Assembly: GCA_023402845.1 (NCBI GenBank)
Contig: JAEYFP010000002.1
Span: 117,198 to 181,197, forward strand
DNA: 64,000 nt
Source: Bacillota bacterium
GTDB lineage: Bacteria > Bacillota > Clostridia > Lachnospirales > Lachnospiraceae
Reading direction: 5' to 3'
The notes below the pieces were generated by a model. It made no database searches. It was not told the origin of the DNA and saw nothing but the letters and a program-made list of their open reading frames with translations. Below, one piece after another: positions 43,987 to 52,618 of the stretch (positions are counted from its first letter, which is position 1; the number at the start of each line of letters is the position of its first letter). A program made the translations under genes and the position numbers.

Positions 43987-44549
43987 TTTTACTGATAGAT
44001 AACTATGACAGCTTTTCCTACAATCTTTATCAGCTCATCGGAACCGTACGGGAAGATATCAAGGTGATCCGGAATGACGAACTCACCGTCGGGGAAATCA
44101 AAAAGCTCGATATCGATGCAATCGTCCTGTCACCGGGGCCGGGACGCCCTGCGGATGCAGGCATCTGCATCGAGATCGTGCGGGAGCTTTCCGGGAAGTA
44201 TCCTATTTTAGGTGTCTGTCTTGGGCATCAGGCTATTTGCGAAGCTTTCGGTGCGGATATTACCTATGCAAAACAGCTGATGCACGGTAAGACCTCTCAA
44301 GTGAAGCTGGCTGAGGACAGCGCGCTGTTTAAAGGTATTGCCTCAGAAATTAAAGTGGCAAGATATCACTCTCTCGCAGCCGATCAGGATACCCTGCCGG
44401 AATGCCTCCGGATTACTGCTAAGACAGCTGACGGCGAAGTGATGGCCGTAGAGCATCGAACCCTGCCGGTATATGGGCTGCAATTTCATCCCGAATCGGT
44501 GCTGACACCGGACGGAGAAGCAATGATACGGAATTTTATTTACGGGTAG
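43983..44549 (+). CDS. trpG: Anthranilate synthase component II (glutamine amidotransferase)
   Basis: A 188-residue class I glutamine amidotransferase that supplies ammonia to TrpE. Nucleophile C79 is in LGVCLGHQAI. The His-Glu pair is in LQFHPESVL near the C-terminus. The N-terminal ILLIDNYDSFSYNL is typical. ATG 43983 was chosen over starts inside trpE because it begins this conserved N-terminus. It overlaps the trpE stop by 4 bases and is translationally coupled. Confidence 0.97.
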   Translation: MILLIDNYDSFSYNLYQLIGTVREDIKVIRNDELTVGEIKKLDIDAIVLSPGPGRPADAGICIEIVRELSGKYPILGVCLGHQAICEAFGADITYAKQLMHGKTSQVKLAEDSALFKGIASEIKVARYHSLAADQDTLPECLRITAKTADGEVMAVEHRTLPVYGLQFHPESVLTPDGEAMIRNFIYG

Positions 44550-44600
44550 TGTAATATTCATAACAAATCAATAGTTGAGAACAGAAAGCGAGGTAATCTC

Positions 44601-45608
44601 ATGATCAGAGAAGCAATTATTGCATTAAGTAAAAGAGAGAATTTGAGCTACGAAACAGCAAAACAGGTTATGAATGAAATTATGGGCGGAGAAGCGAGTG
44701 CCGTTCAAATGAGTGCATATTTGACGGCACTGTCTATGAAAGGGGAGACAATCGAGGAAATTACGGCATCAGCGGCCGGCATGAGAACACATTGCGTCAA
44801 GCTGCTGCATGATATGGATGTGCTTGAAATTGTAGGGACCGGCGGTGATCAGTCTAATTCGTTTAATATTTCAACAACGTCGGCGCTCGTCATTTCGGCA
44901 GGCGGTGTGCCGGTTGCAAAGCACGGCAACAGAGCAGCCTCCAGTAAGAGCGGCGCGGCAGACGTACTTGAGGCGCTTGGTGTCAACATTATGGTGCCGC
45001 CTCAAAAGAGCACGGAACTGCTGAAAAAAATAGGTATTTGCTTCTTATTTGCACAGAATTATCATATTGCGATGAAATATGTTGCGCCGGTACGAAAAGA
45101 ACTTGGTATCCGTACTGTATTTAATATTCTCGGTCCGCTGACAAATCCGGCCGGTGCGAATATGCAGGTAATGGGTGTCTATGAGGAAGCGCTCGTGGAG
45201 CCGCTGGCAAAGGTACTCAAAAATCTGGGGGTCAGAAATGCCGTAGTCGTTTACGGACAGGACCAGTTGGATGAAATTTCAATGGTGGCGCCGACAACCG
45301 TATGCGAAGTACACGACGGCGTATTTCAGTCTTATGAAATCACTCCCGAGCAGTTTGGATTTACGCGGTGCGGCAAGGAAGATTTGACGGGCGGAACACC
45401 GGAGGAAAATGCCGAAATTACAAGAGCAATCCTGAGCGGAGAAAAAGGCCCGAAGCGGAATGCGGTTGCGATGAACGCAGGTGCGGCACTTTATGTTGCG
45501 GGAAAGACCGTGACGCTCGAAGAGGGTGTGCGCATGGCGGAGGAACTCATCGACAGCGGAAAGGCAATAGAGAAATTAAATGAATTTGTCCGTTTGTCCA
45601 ATGAATAA
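44601..45608 (+). CDS. trpD: Anthranilate phosphoribosyltransferase
   Basis: A 335-residue enzyme transferring phosphoribose from PRPP to anthranilate. The PRPP-binding loop GTGGDQSNSFNISTTSAL lies near residues 80-97. KHGNRAASSKSGAADVLEALG and RTVFNILGPLTNPA follow. Length and motifs are normal for the family. It lies 51 bases after trpG, the largest gap within the operon. The gene is preceded by AAAGCGAGG. Confidence 0.97.
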   Translation: MIREAIIALSKRENLSYETAKQVMNEIMGGEASAVQMSAYLTALSMKGETIEEITASAAGMRTHCVKLLHDMDVLEIVGTGGDQSNSFNISTTSALVISAGGVPVAKHGNRAASSKSGAADVLEALGVNIMVPPQKSTELLKKIGICFLFAQNYHIAMKYVAPVRKELGIRTVFNILGPLTNPAGANMQVMGVYEEALVEPLAKVLKNLGVRNAVVVYGQDQLDEISMVAPTTVCEVHDGVFQSYEITPEQFGFTRCGKEDLTGGTPEENAEITRAILSGEKGPKRNAVAMNAGAALYVAGKTVTLEEGVRMAEELIDSGKAIEKLNEFVRLSNE

Positions 45609-45626
45609 TCAGAAAGGAAAACGAAG

Positions 45627-46406
45627 ATGATTTTAGATGAAATTGCCGGAAAGACAAAGGAACGAATTGAGGAAAAAAAGAAATTGGTTTCCTTGCGGGA
45701 GGTAAAAGCGCAGGCGCTTAAGATGAGAACGGATACGGGCTTTCCTTTTGAAAAGATGCTTAAAAAAAGTGGGATGTCCTTTATCTGTGAGGTGAAAAAA
45801 GCGTCTCCGTCAAAAGGGCTGATTGCGGAAACCTTTCCTTATTTAACAATTGCAAAGGACTATGAAGAGGCAGGCGCGGATGCCATTTCCTGTCTGACAG
45901 AACCGTTTTATTTTCAGGGCAGTGACCAATATCTGCAGGAAATTGTGTCAGCGGTAACTATCCCGGTTCTCAGAAAAGATTTTACGGTGGACCCCTATAT
46001 GATCTATGAAGCGAAGGTGCTTGGTGCCTCGGCAATACTGTTAATTTGTGCGATCCTGTCAAAGGAGCAGTTAAGGGATTACTATGAACTGGCGGACAGT
46101 CTGGGACTTTCTGTTCTGATCGAAGCACACACAGCACAGGAGGTGGAGCAGGCTCTTTGCTGCGGCGGCAGGATTATCGGTGTCAACAACCGGGATTTAA
46201 AGACCTTTCAGGTGGATATCACGACGAGCAAACGGCTCAGAAGTCTTGTACCGAGGGAAATGATCTATGTATCTGAGAGCGGAATACGGGGACCTCAGGA
46301 TATTAGGGAGCTATATGAGAACGGTACGGACGCAGTACTGATCGGCGAACTGCTTATGCGCTCCGCAAATAAGAAAGCTTGCTTAAGAGAACTGAAGGGA
46401 GCCTGA
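45627..46406 (+). CDS. trpC: Indole-3-glycerol phosphate synthase
   Basis: A 259-residue (beta/alpha)8 enzyme that closes the indole ring from carboxyphenylaminodeoxyribulose phosphate. Active-site segments are ICEVKKASPSKG, VLRKDFTVDPYMIYEA, LLICAILS, IGVNNRDLKTFQVD and the phosphate-binding SESGI. It is a separate protein and not fused to TrpF. Its stop is directly followed by the trpF start without a gap. Confidence 0.97.
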   Translation: MILDEIAGKTKERIEEKKKLVSLREVKAQALKMRTDTGFPFEKMLKKSGMSFICEVKKASPSKGLIAETFPYLTIAKDYEEAGADAISCLTEPFYFQGSDQYLQEIVSAVTIPVLRKDFTVDPYMIYEAKVLGASAILLICAILSKEQLRDYYELADSLGLSVLIEAHTAQEVEQALCCGGRIIGVNNRDLKTFQVDITTSKRLRSLVPREMIYVSESGIRGPQDIRELYENGTDAVLIGELLMRSANKKACLRELKGA

Positions 46407-47036
46407 ATGAAAGAAAATAAGCGTACTGTAAAACTGAAGATCTGCGGACTGAGCAGGTATGAGGATATGGAAGCGATTAACGTATGGACACCGGATTATA
46501 TCGGGTTTGTGTTTGCGAAAAGTCGTAGACAGGTGACAGGAGAACGGGCCAGGGAACTGAAAAAGGCGTTAAATTCCAATATTACGGCCGTGGGGGTCTT
46601 TGCCGATCAGGACCCGAGTATGATCATAGGGTTGCTGCTCGAAGGCACCATTGACATTGCACAGCTGCATGGACAGGAGTCGGAGGAGACGGTGCGCAGA
46701 ATTCAGAAGGAGGCCGGAAAACCCGTCATCAAAGCCATATCAGTCAAAGGCAGTACGGATGTGCAGGTATTTGCGGAAAGCAGTGCGGAGTACCTGCTGT
46801 TTGACAACGGAGCGGGAGGTACGGGTGAGCAGTTTGACTGGAACCTGTTAAAGGAGATTGACAAACCATGGTTTTTGGCAGGCGGAATCGGTTTGCACAA
46901 TATAAGGGAGGCACTCGGACGTTATCCATGGGCAGTGGATTTATCAAGCGGCGTGGAGACAGACGGCAGGAAGGACGCAGTAAAAATAGAACAGATTGTG
47001 AAGGCGGTCCGAAGATTTAACGGACAGGAGGGATAA
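46407..47036 (+). CDS. trpF: Phosphoribosylanthranilate isomerase
   Basis: A 209-residue (beta/alpha)8 enzyme performing the Amadori rearrangement of phosphoribosylanthranilate. The catalytic cysteine is in KICGLSRYEDM and the catalytic aspartate in LFDNGAGGTGEQFDW. The phosphate-binding loop includes LAGGIGLHN and DLSSGVETDGRKD. ATG 46407 directly follows the trpC stop, with GAAGGGAG upstream. Confidence 0.97.
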   Translation: MKENKRTVKLKICGLSRYEDMEAINVWTPDYIGFVFAKSRRQVTGERARELKKALNSNITAVGVFADQDPSMIIGLLLEGTIDIAQLHGQESEETVRRIQKEAGKPVIKAISVKGSTDVQVFAESSAEYLLFDNGAGGTGEQFDWNLLKEIDKPWFLAGGIGLHNIREALGRYPWAVDLSSGVETDGRKDAVKIEQIVKAVRRFNGQEG

Positions 47037-47039
47037 GAA

Positions 47040-48224
47040 ATGTCGAACGGACGATTTGGAGCACATGGCGGTCAGTATATACCGGAAACACTGATGAATG
47101 CAGTTATTGAGCTGGAGGAAGCTTATCATCGCTATAAGGACGAACCTGAATTCAACAGGGAACTGAACGATTTACTGAACAATTATGCGGGACGTCCTTC
47201 CAGACTCTATTATGCAAGTCATATGACGGAGGATTTGGGAGGCGCAAAGATTTATTTAAAGAGAGAGGATTTAAACCATACCGGTTCACATAAAATTAAT
47301 AACGTGCTGGGACAGGTGCTCCTTGCCAAAAGAATGGGAAAGACAAGGGTAATCGCCGAAACGGGAGCGGGGCAGCACGGTGTGGCGACGGCGACGGCAG
47401 CCGCTCTGATGGGCCTTACGTGTGAAGTGTTCATGGGAGAGGAGGATACGAAGCGTCAAGCGCTGAATGTTTACCGTATGCAGCTGCTCGGAGCGAAGGT
47501 CAATGCAGTATCCTCAGGCACCGCGACGCTGAAGGACGCCGTATCCGAAACAATGAGGGAATGGACAAACCGCATTCAGGATACTCATTATGTGTTGGGT
47601 TCGGTCATGGGGCCGCATCCGTTTCCGACCATTGTACGGGATTTTCAGGCGGTGATTTCCAAAGAAATTAAAGAGCAGATGCTTACGGCAGAGGGAAGGC
47701 TTCCGGATGCGGTGCTTGCCTGTGTCGGGGGCGGCTCCAATGCGATCGGTGCATTTTATCATTTTATTGAAGACAAAAGCGTGCGACTGATTGGCTGTGA
47801 GGCAGCCGGACGAGGCGTCAACACGGCGGAGACGGCGGCCACAATCGCGACAGGAAGAGCGGGTATTTTTCATGGGATGAAATCTTATTTTTGTCAGGAT
47901 GAGTACGGACAGATCGCACCGGTTTATTCTATTTCGGCGGGACTTGATTATCCGGGTATCGGGCCGGAGCATGCTTATCTTTATGATAGCGGACGTGCGG
48001 AGTATGTACCGGTAACGGACAAAGAGGCGGTGAGGGCATTTGAATACCTGTCGAGAATCGAAGGGATTATCCCGGCGATTGAGAGTGCCCATGCGGTTTA
48101 TCAGGCGATGCAGCTTGCTCCTAAACTACAAAAGGATCAGAGTATCGTTGTGAATATTTCCGGGCGCGGAGATAAGGACTGTGCGGCAATTGCGCGTTAC
48201 AGAGGGGAGGATATCCATGAGTAA
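47040..48224 (+). CDS. trpB: Tryptophan synthase beta chain
   Basis: A 394-residue PLP enzyme that joins indole and serine. It starts with GRFGAHGGQYIPETLM. The PLP lysine is K85 in HTGSHKINNVLGQ. GAGQHGVATATAAAL and the phosphate-binding GGGSNAIG follow. This is the TrpB1 type that forms a complex with TrpA. AGGAGGG precedes the ATG, and the gene overlaps trpA by 8 bases. Confidence 0.97.
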   Translation: MSNGRFGAHGGQYIPETLMNAVIELEEAYHRYKDEPEFNRELNDLLNNYAGRPSRLYYASHMTEDLGGAKIYLKREDLNHTGSHKINNVLGQVLLAKRMGKTRVIAETGAGQHGVATATAAALMGLTCEVFMGEEDTKRQALNVYRMQLLGAKVNAVSSGTATLKDAVSETMREWTNRIQDTHYVLGSVMGPHPFPTIVRDFQAVISKEIKEQMLTAEGRLPDAVLACVGGGSNAIGAFYHFIEDKSVRLIGCEAAGRGVNTAETAATIATGRAGIFHGMKSYFCQDEYGQIAPVYSISAGLDYPGIGPEHAYLYDSGRAEYVPVTDKEAVRAFEYLSRIEGIIPAIESAHAVYQAMQLAPKLQKDQSIVVNISGRGDKDCAAIARYRGEDIHE

Positions 48225-48987
48225 TATCAGCAGAGCATTTGAAAATGGAAAGGCGTTTATTCCGTTTATTACATGCGGCGATCCGGACTTGGGAGTGACG
48301 GAGAAGCTTGTTACGGCACTTGAGGAGGCGGGAGCGGATCTGATTGAGCTTGGGATTCCGTTTTCTGATCCTACGGCGGAGGGCCCCGTTATTCAGGCAG
48401 CCAATGTCCGCGCGTTAAGCGGCGGTGTGACGACGGATTTAATATTTGAAATGGTAATGCGGATTCGTAAGAAAACATCGATTCCGATGGTATTCATGAC
48501 CTATGCCAACGTTATTTATTCCTATGGAACAGAGCGTTTCCTAAGCAGGGCGCAGGAGGCCGGGATGGATGGTCTGATTTTGCCGGATGTGCCGTTTGAG
48601 GAGAAGGAGGAATTTGCTTCCGTGTGCAGGACATATGGGCAGGACCTGATCTCCCTGATTGCACCAACCTCTCATGAGAGGATTTCTATGATTGCGAGGG
48701 AAGCCGAAGGCTTTGTTTACTGCGTGTCCTCGCTTGGCGTGACCGGTGTTCGCAGTGAGATCACGACGGACATCGGGGAAATGACGGCTCTGGTAAAAAA
48801 ACAGAAGGATATCCCGTGTGCGGTTGGTTTCGGTATCTCCACGCCGGAACAGGCCGCAAAAATGGCCGTGCATTCCGATGGGGTCATTGTCGGTTCCGCA
48901 ATCGTGAAGTTATGCGCGAAGTACGGAAAAGACTGTGTGCCGAAGGTGACGGATTATGTAAGGCGGATGAAGGAAGCCATCAGATAG
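48217..48987 (+). CDS. trpA: Tryptophan synthase alpha chain
   Basis: A 256-residue (beta/alpha)8 subunit that cleaves indole-3-glycerol phosphate and channels indole to TrpB. The catalytic glutamate and aspartate are in DLIELGIPFSDPTAEGPVIQ. The phosphate-binding segments are GVTGVR and VGFGISTPEQA. ATG 48217 with GGGGAGG upstream gives the usual N-terminus. The trpB stop lies just inside this gene. A GCTGC/GCAGC hairpin follows the stop but lacks a T-run. Confidence 0.97.
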   Translation: MSNISRAFENGKAFIPFITCGDPDLGVTEKLVTALEEAGADLIELGIPFSDPTAEGPVIQAANVRALSGGVTTDLIFEMVMRIRKKTSIPMVFMTYANVIYSYGTERFLSRAQEAGMDGLILPDVPFEEKEEFASVCRTYGQDLISLIAPTSHERISMIAREAEGFVYCVSSLGVTGVRSEITTDIGEMTALVKKQKDIPCAVGFGISTPEQAAKMAVHSDGVIVGSAIVKLCAKYGKDCVPKVTDYVRRMKEAIR

Positions 48988-49062
48988 GGAGCTGCTCTAC
49001 GCAGCGTAGGTTGAACCGGCCGGATCGATGGAGTATGCTATCCGAAAAGGAGGTTTATTTGT

Positions 49063-49656
49063 ATGAACTATCTATCAGGAAAAACAATCCGTTTGCTGCG
49101 CGAAAAAAAGAATGATACGCAAAAACAGCTGGCAGAGCGGCTTGGCGTGAGCGAAAAAACAATTTCCAAGTGGGAAACCGAAAAAGGGCTGCCTGACATT
49201 TCTTTATTGGAGCCGTTGGCAAAGGAGCTGCAAATTTCGGTTGCGGAGCTTATGAACGGGGAGTGTCTGGAAAACAGAAACAAATCGGCCAACATGAAGC
49301 ACGGCCATTTTTATGTTTGCCCGATTTGTCAGAATGTGATTCATTCCATGGGTGAGGGCGCATACAGCTGCTGCGGAGTTCTGCTTCCCTCCCTCGTGCC
49401 GGACAGGCCGGACGAGGCTCATGAAATACAGGTAGAAAAGGTGGACGGTGAATTTCATGTGTCGGTATCTCATCCGATGGAAAAAGGTCATTCCATATCG
49501 TTTCTTGCTTATGTGACATCAGACAGGCTCCAGCTTGTGAAGCTCTATCCGGAGCAGAACGCGGAAACGAGGTTTCGCATCTGCGGCAGCGGGATATTTT
49601 ATGCTTATTGTAATCAGCATGGTCTGTTTTACGTTCCGGCAGGATTAAAAAAATAA
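49063..49656 (+). CDS. HTH regulator fused to a desulfoferrodoxin (superoxide reductase) domain
   Basis: A 197-residue fusion. An XRE-type HTH occupies residues 6-63 (TQKQLAERLGVSEKTISKWE). A desulforedoxin-like site follows with C86, C89, C103 and C104, the ligand set of centre I. The C-terminal beta domain aligns with superoxide reductase. H120 (in DEAHEIQVEKVDG), H137 (SHPME), H143 (GHS), C183 and H186 (YCNQHGLF) match the five ligands of the catalytic iron. The lysine next to the first ligand in the EKHVPV motif is alanine here. It may sense superoxide or redox state and regulate DNA. Reductase activity is uncertain. Confidence 0.88.
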   Translation: MNYLSGKTIRLLREKKNDTQKQLAERLGVSEKTISKWETEKGLPDISLLEPLAKELQISVAELMNGECLENRNKSANMKHGHFYVCPICQNVIHSMGEGAYSCCGVLLPSLVPDRPDEAHEIQVEKVDGEFHVSVSHPMEKGHSISFLAYVTSDRLQLVKLYPEQNAETRFRICGSGIFYAYCNQHGLFYVPAGLKK

Positions 49657-49702
49657 AAATTAACCGTTTTTGGAAATAAAAATCAAAAACGGTTAATTTT
49701 TT
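49656..49702 (+). terminator. Strong rho-independent terminator
   Basis: A perfect 17-bp stem, 49656-49672 with 49684-49700, an 11-base loop and a T-rich end. It overlaps the stop codon of the HTH-desulfoferrodoxin gene by one base. Being nearly symmetrical, it could also work on the minus strand. Confidence 0.92.
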
Positions 49703-49714
49703 ATTGTTTCACGG

Positions 49715-49743
49715 TTGACTTTTGGAAATTCACTCTCTATAAT
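49715..49743 (+). promoter_or_regulatory. Sigma-A promoter of the HTH-Uma2 gene
   Basis: TTGACT at 49715-49720 and a perfect TATAAT at 49738-49743 with a 17-base spacer, right after the terminator. Confidence 0.85.
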
Positions 49744-49792
49744 AAAATTATAGTTGCATATATAATTTTTCTTTCTGCTTTGGGGAGGTGCC

Positions 49793-50572
49793 ATGATGAA
49801 AATTGAAGAAATGAGACGCTGTAAGAAGGAAAAGGGATATACTTACATGCAGATGGCAGATTTATCCGGAGTGCCGCTCGGGACGATCCAGAAGATTTTC
49901 AGCGGTGAGACGACAAGCCCACGCTATGATACGCTGCAGGCATTGGAAAGTTTATTTAAGGAGTTGGATCATACGGACTATGTGAAGGAAACTATGCCTT
50001 ACTCTGCCAACAGGCAGGGCAGTTATACGATCGAGGATTACCGTGCTCTGCCGGACGAACAGCGCGTGGAATTGATCGACGGATATTTCTATGACATGGC
50101 GGCGCCCACATTTTTGCACCAGCGTATCGTGGGTGAAGTTTACCGCCAGATCGCCAATTATATTATGGACAATGACGGTTCCTGTCAGCCGGTGATGTCG
50201 CCGGTAGATGTTCAGCTGGATTGCGACGAAAAAACAATGCTGCAGCCGGATGTGGCGATCCTGTGCAGAGAGGAGCGCATCAAGAGATGGGGCATATATG
50301 GTTCTCCCGATTTTATATTGGAGGTGATATCCCCTTCCACGCGTAAAAAGGACTGTATGAAGAAGCTTCAGAAATACGAGCGGGCAGGGGTACGGGAATA
50401 TTGGATTCTGGATTCCTATCAGAAAAATCTGCTTGTCTACTTTTTCGAGAGCGAACTATGTCCGGTCATTTATGGCCTGGATCAGCCTGTTCCGATCAGC
50501 ATTTATGACGGCAAGCTGGAAATTCGGTTTACTCATATTTCCCAATGGATTGAGAACGAGGCCGGAGAGTAA
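49793..50572 (+). CDS. HTH domain fused to Uma2-type PD-(D/E)XK domain
   Basis: A 259-residue fusion. An N-terminal helix-turn-helix covers residues about 5-60 (YMQMADLSGVPLGTIQKIFSG). It is followed by a Uma2-family restriction-endonuclease-like fold. The nuclease core has QPDVAIL, then PDFILEVISPSTRKKD, giving the D...E-x-K pattern, and YERAGVREYWILD. Uma2 proteins are abundant in cyanobacteria and Firmicutes and have no settled function. GGGGAGG precedes two ATGs (49793 and 49796); the second has the better spacing. It is a monocistronic gene with a consensus promoter. Confidence 0.88.
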   Translation: MMKIEEMRRCKKEKGYTYMQMADLSGVPLGTIQKIFSGETTSPRYDTLQALESLFKELDHTDYVKETMPYSANRQGSYTIEDYRALPDEQRVELIDGYFYDMAAPTFLHQRIVGEVYRQIANYIMDNDGSCQPVMSPVDVQLDCDEKTMLQPDVAILCREERIKRWGIYGSPDFILEVISPSTRKKDCMKKLQKYERAGVREYWILDSYQKNLLVYFFESELCPVIYGLDQPVPISIYDGKLEIRFTHISQWIENEAGE

Positions 50573-50626
50573 GGGTGCGGGAAGTAAACTTTTGTTACTG
50601 CTTACTCCGTTTTTCTCAATTCGTAC

Positions 50627-50655
50627 TTGCAAATTTTTTTTAGTTATAGTATTCT
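50627..50655 (+). promoter_or_regulatory. Candidate promoter of the DEAD-box helicase gene
   Basis: TTGCAA at 50627-50632 and TATTCT at 50650-50655, spaced 17 bases. It predicts a transcript with a leader of about 145 bases. Confidence 0.6.
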
Positions 50656-50690
50656 ATCATAGGCAATCATGAATAATAAATTTTAATAAA

Positions 50691-50777
50691 AGCATGGCTG
50701 AACGGTCATGCTATTATTTATATTAGGAAATTGCTCCTATGTACATAAAGCACTCCGTGCGGGATACAAACTCGCAC
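50691..50777 (+). promoter_or_regulatory. Structured 5' leader of the DEAD-box helicase mRNA
   Basis: Hairpins seen are AGCATG/CATGCT (50691-50712), TAGGA/TCCTA (50724-50739) and GCAC/GTGC (50750-50760). The last is mutually exclusive with GTGCG/CGCAC (50757-50777). The alternative pairing near the ribosome site could couple translation to helicase level or temperature. The fold was done by eye only. Confidence 0.45.
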
Positions 50778-50806
50778 AAATTAGTTAAAGAATAAGAGGG
50801 AAAAGA

Positions 50807-52420
50807 ATGGAAGAAATCAGATACGAAGAAGCGGTAGGAATTGACGAGCGGATTTTACGTGCGGTAAAGGAACTTGGGTTTGAGGTGATGACACCAATTC
50901 AGGCGCAGGCGATTCCTATTTTATTAGGAGGAAAGGATGTCATTGGGCAGGCACAGACCGGAACCGGAAAAACAGCGGCGTTTGGCATTCCTCTGCTGCA
51001 GAGCGTGACACCGGAAGGCGGGCTGCAATGCCTCATTCTGTGTCCGACAAGGGAGCTTGCAATACAGGCTGCGGAGGAAATCAGGAAGCTCGCAAAGTAC
51101 ATGCATGGTGTACGTGTGCTTCCGATTTACGGCGGACAGGATATTTTAAAGCAGATCCGTTCCCTGAAGGGAAATGTGCAGATTGTGGTCGGTACACCGG
51201 GCCGTGTCATGGATCATATGCGTCGTCATACCTTGAAGATGGATCAGCTTCGGACGATCGTACTTGATGAGGCGGATGAAATGCTGAATATGGGTTTCAG
51301 GGAGGATATTGAAACAATTTTGACCGATATCCCGCAGGAACACCAGACTGTTTTATTTTCGGCTACAATGCCTCAGGCAATTTTGCAGATTACGGACCAG
51401 TATCAGAAGGAAGATGCGGTCAATGTCAAAATACAGGCAAAGGAGCTTACGATTCCTCTTGTCAAACAATATTACTATGAGGTCAGCAGGCAGAATAAGG
51501 AGGAGGTTGCAGCGAGACTTCTTGATTATTATAATCCGAAGCGCACCCTGATTTTCTGCAATACAAAGCGCATGGTGGACGAACTTGCGGAAAATCTGAC
51601 GGGACGCGGATATTTTGCGGAAAGTCTGCATGGAGATTTATCGCAGGCGCAGCGCGATCGGGTTATGGCCGGCTTTCGAAGCGGGACGACAGAAATACTG
51701 ATCGCAACGGATGTGGCTGCTCGCGGAATTGATGTGGATGATGTGGAAGCCGTTTTTAATTATGATGTTCCTCAGGATATTGAATATTATGTGCATCGTA
51801 TCGGAAGGACCGGAAGAGCAGGAAAAAAGGGGCGTTCTTTTACGCTTGTTTCCGGCAGGGAAATCTATAAAATAAGAGAGATCGAAAGAATGTGCAATAC
51901 AAAGGTTAAGGCGCGTGCCGTACCAAGTGCTGCGGATATTACAGCCGCAAAGTCAGAAAAGATTTTGCAGGACGTGATCGAGGCGCTGCATGAAAAGGAT
52001 CTGACAGATATGATGCGCATTATCGAGCAGAAGCTGGATGAGGAGGATTGCACCGCCATTGAGCTTGCTGCCGCATTTTTGAAACAGCAGATGGGTGAGG
52101 AGATTAAAGAACTTACTTTGGATGAGCCATACCAGCGGAGAAAAGGACCGAAAGGTGACGGCATCAGAAAAGATGGGAATCGCAGAGGACAAGGCGACGA
52201 AAACGGAAAGCGTAAAAAACGTTCTGACCGAAGCGGTGAAAGCAGCGGAGAGTATGGAAAACGTGGCGGACACAGCGAAGGAAAGTCATATGGAGGACGT
52301 TCCGCAAAGGATGTACGTGCGAAGGATATAAATAATCGCGGCGAGATAAAAAAAAGCAGGCCGGGATATTATGAGACGGTATTTGGAAAGGATAAGAAGA
52401 AGTCAAAGAAGAATACTTGA
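50807..52420 (+). CDS. DEAD-box ATP-dependent RNA helicase (DeaD/CshA-like)
   Basis: A 537-residue RNA helicase. The Q motif is in FEVMTPIQAQAIP. Further motifs are AQTGTGKT (I), PTRELAIQ (Ia), VLDEADEM (II), SATMP (III), LIATDVAARGIDV (V) and HRIGRTGRAG (VI). The C-terminal tail from about residue 440 is highly basic and disordered (RRKGPKG, KRKKRSDRSGE), suited to RNA binding. Such helicases unwind structured RNA in ribosome assembly, mRNA decay and cold adaptation. A structured leader precedes it and a terminator follows. Confidence 0.94.
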   Translation: MEEIRYEEAVGIDERILRAVKELGFEVMTPIQAQAIPILLGGKDVIGQAQTGTGKTAAFGIPLLQSVTPEGGLQCLILCPTRELAIQAAEEIRKLAKYMHGVRVLPIYGGQDILKQIRSLKGNVQIVVGTPGRVMDHMRRHTLKMDQLRTIVLDEADEMLNMGFREDIETILTDIPQEHQTVLFSATMPQAILQITDQYQKEDAVNVKIQAKELTIPLVKQYYYEVSRQNKEEVAARLLDYYNPKRTLIFCNTKRMVDELAENLTGRGYFAESLHGDLSQAQRDRVMAGFRSGTTEILIATDVAARGIDVDDVEAVFNYDVPQDIEYYVHRIGRTGRAGKKGRSFTLVSGREIYKIREIERMCNTKVKARAVPSAADITAAKSEKILQDVIEALHEKDLTDMMRIIEQKLDEEDCTAIELAAAFLKQQMGEEIKELTLDEPYQRRKGPKGDGIRKDGNRRGQGDENGKRKKRSDRSGESSGEYGKRGGHSEGKSYGGRSAKDVRAKDINNRGEIKKSRPGYYETVFGKDKKKSKKNT

Positions 52421-52431
52421 AAAATCCGAAT

Positions 52432-52475
52432 CCCTTGTAGGTGGTGTATTTGTACTGCTTACAAGGGCTTTCTGT
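52432..52475 (+). terminator. Terminator after the RNA helicase gene
   Basis: CCCTTGTA (52432-52439) pairs with TACAAGGG (52460-52467) around a 20-base loop, followed by CTTTCTGTT. The T-run is interrupted, so strength is uncertain. Confidence 0.6.
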
Positions 52476-52618
52476 TAATATACTTTTATCAGGATCATAG
52501 ATGTTTACAGCGCGGTGGAATATAGGTATCATAAATTTTATTAAATTAGAACTGAACAATTAATTGGTGTATGATATATTAGATATTAGAAATCATAATA
52601 ATAGAGGTGAAGAATCAG

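Noticed and set aside
48989..49005. Terminator after trpA
   Set aside because: The GCTGC/GCAGC hairpin is short and has no T-run; read-through into the HTH-desulfoferrodoxin gene is possible.
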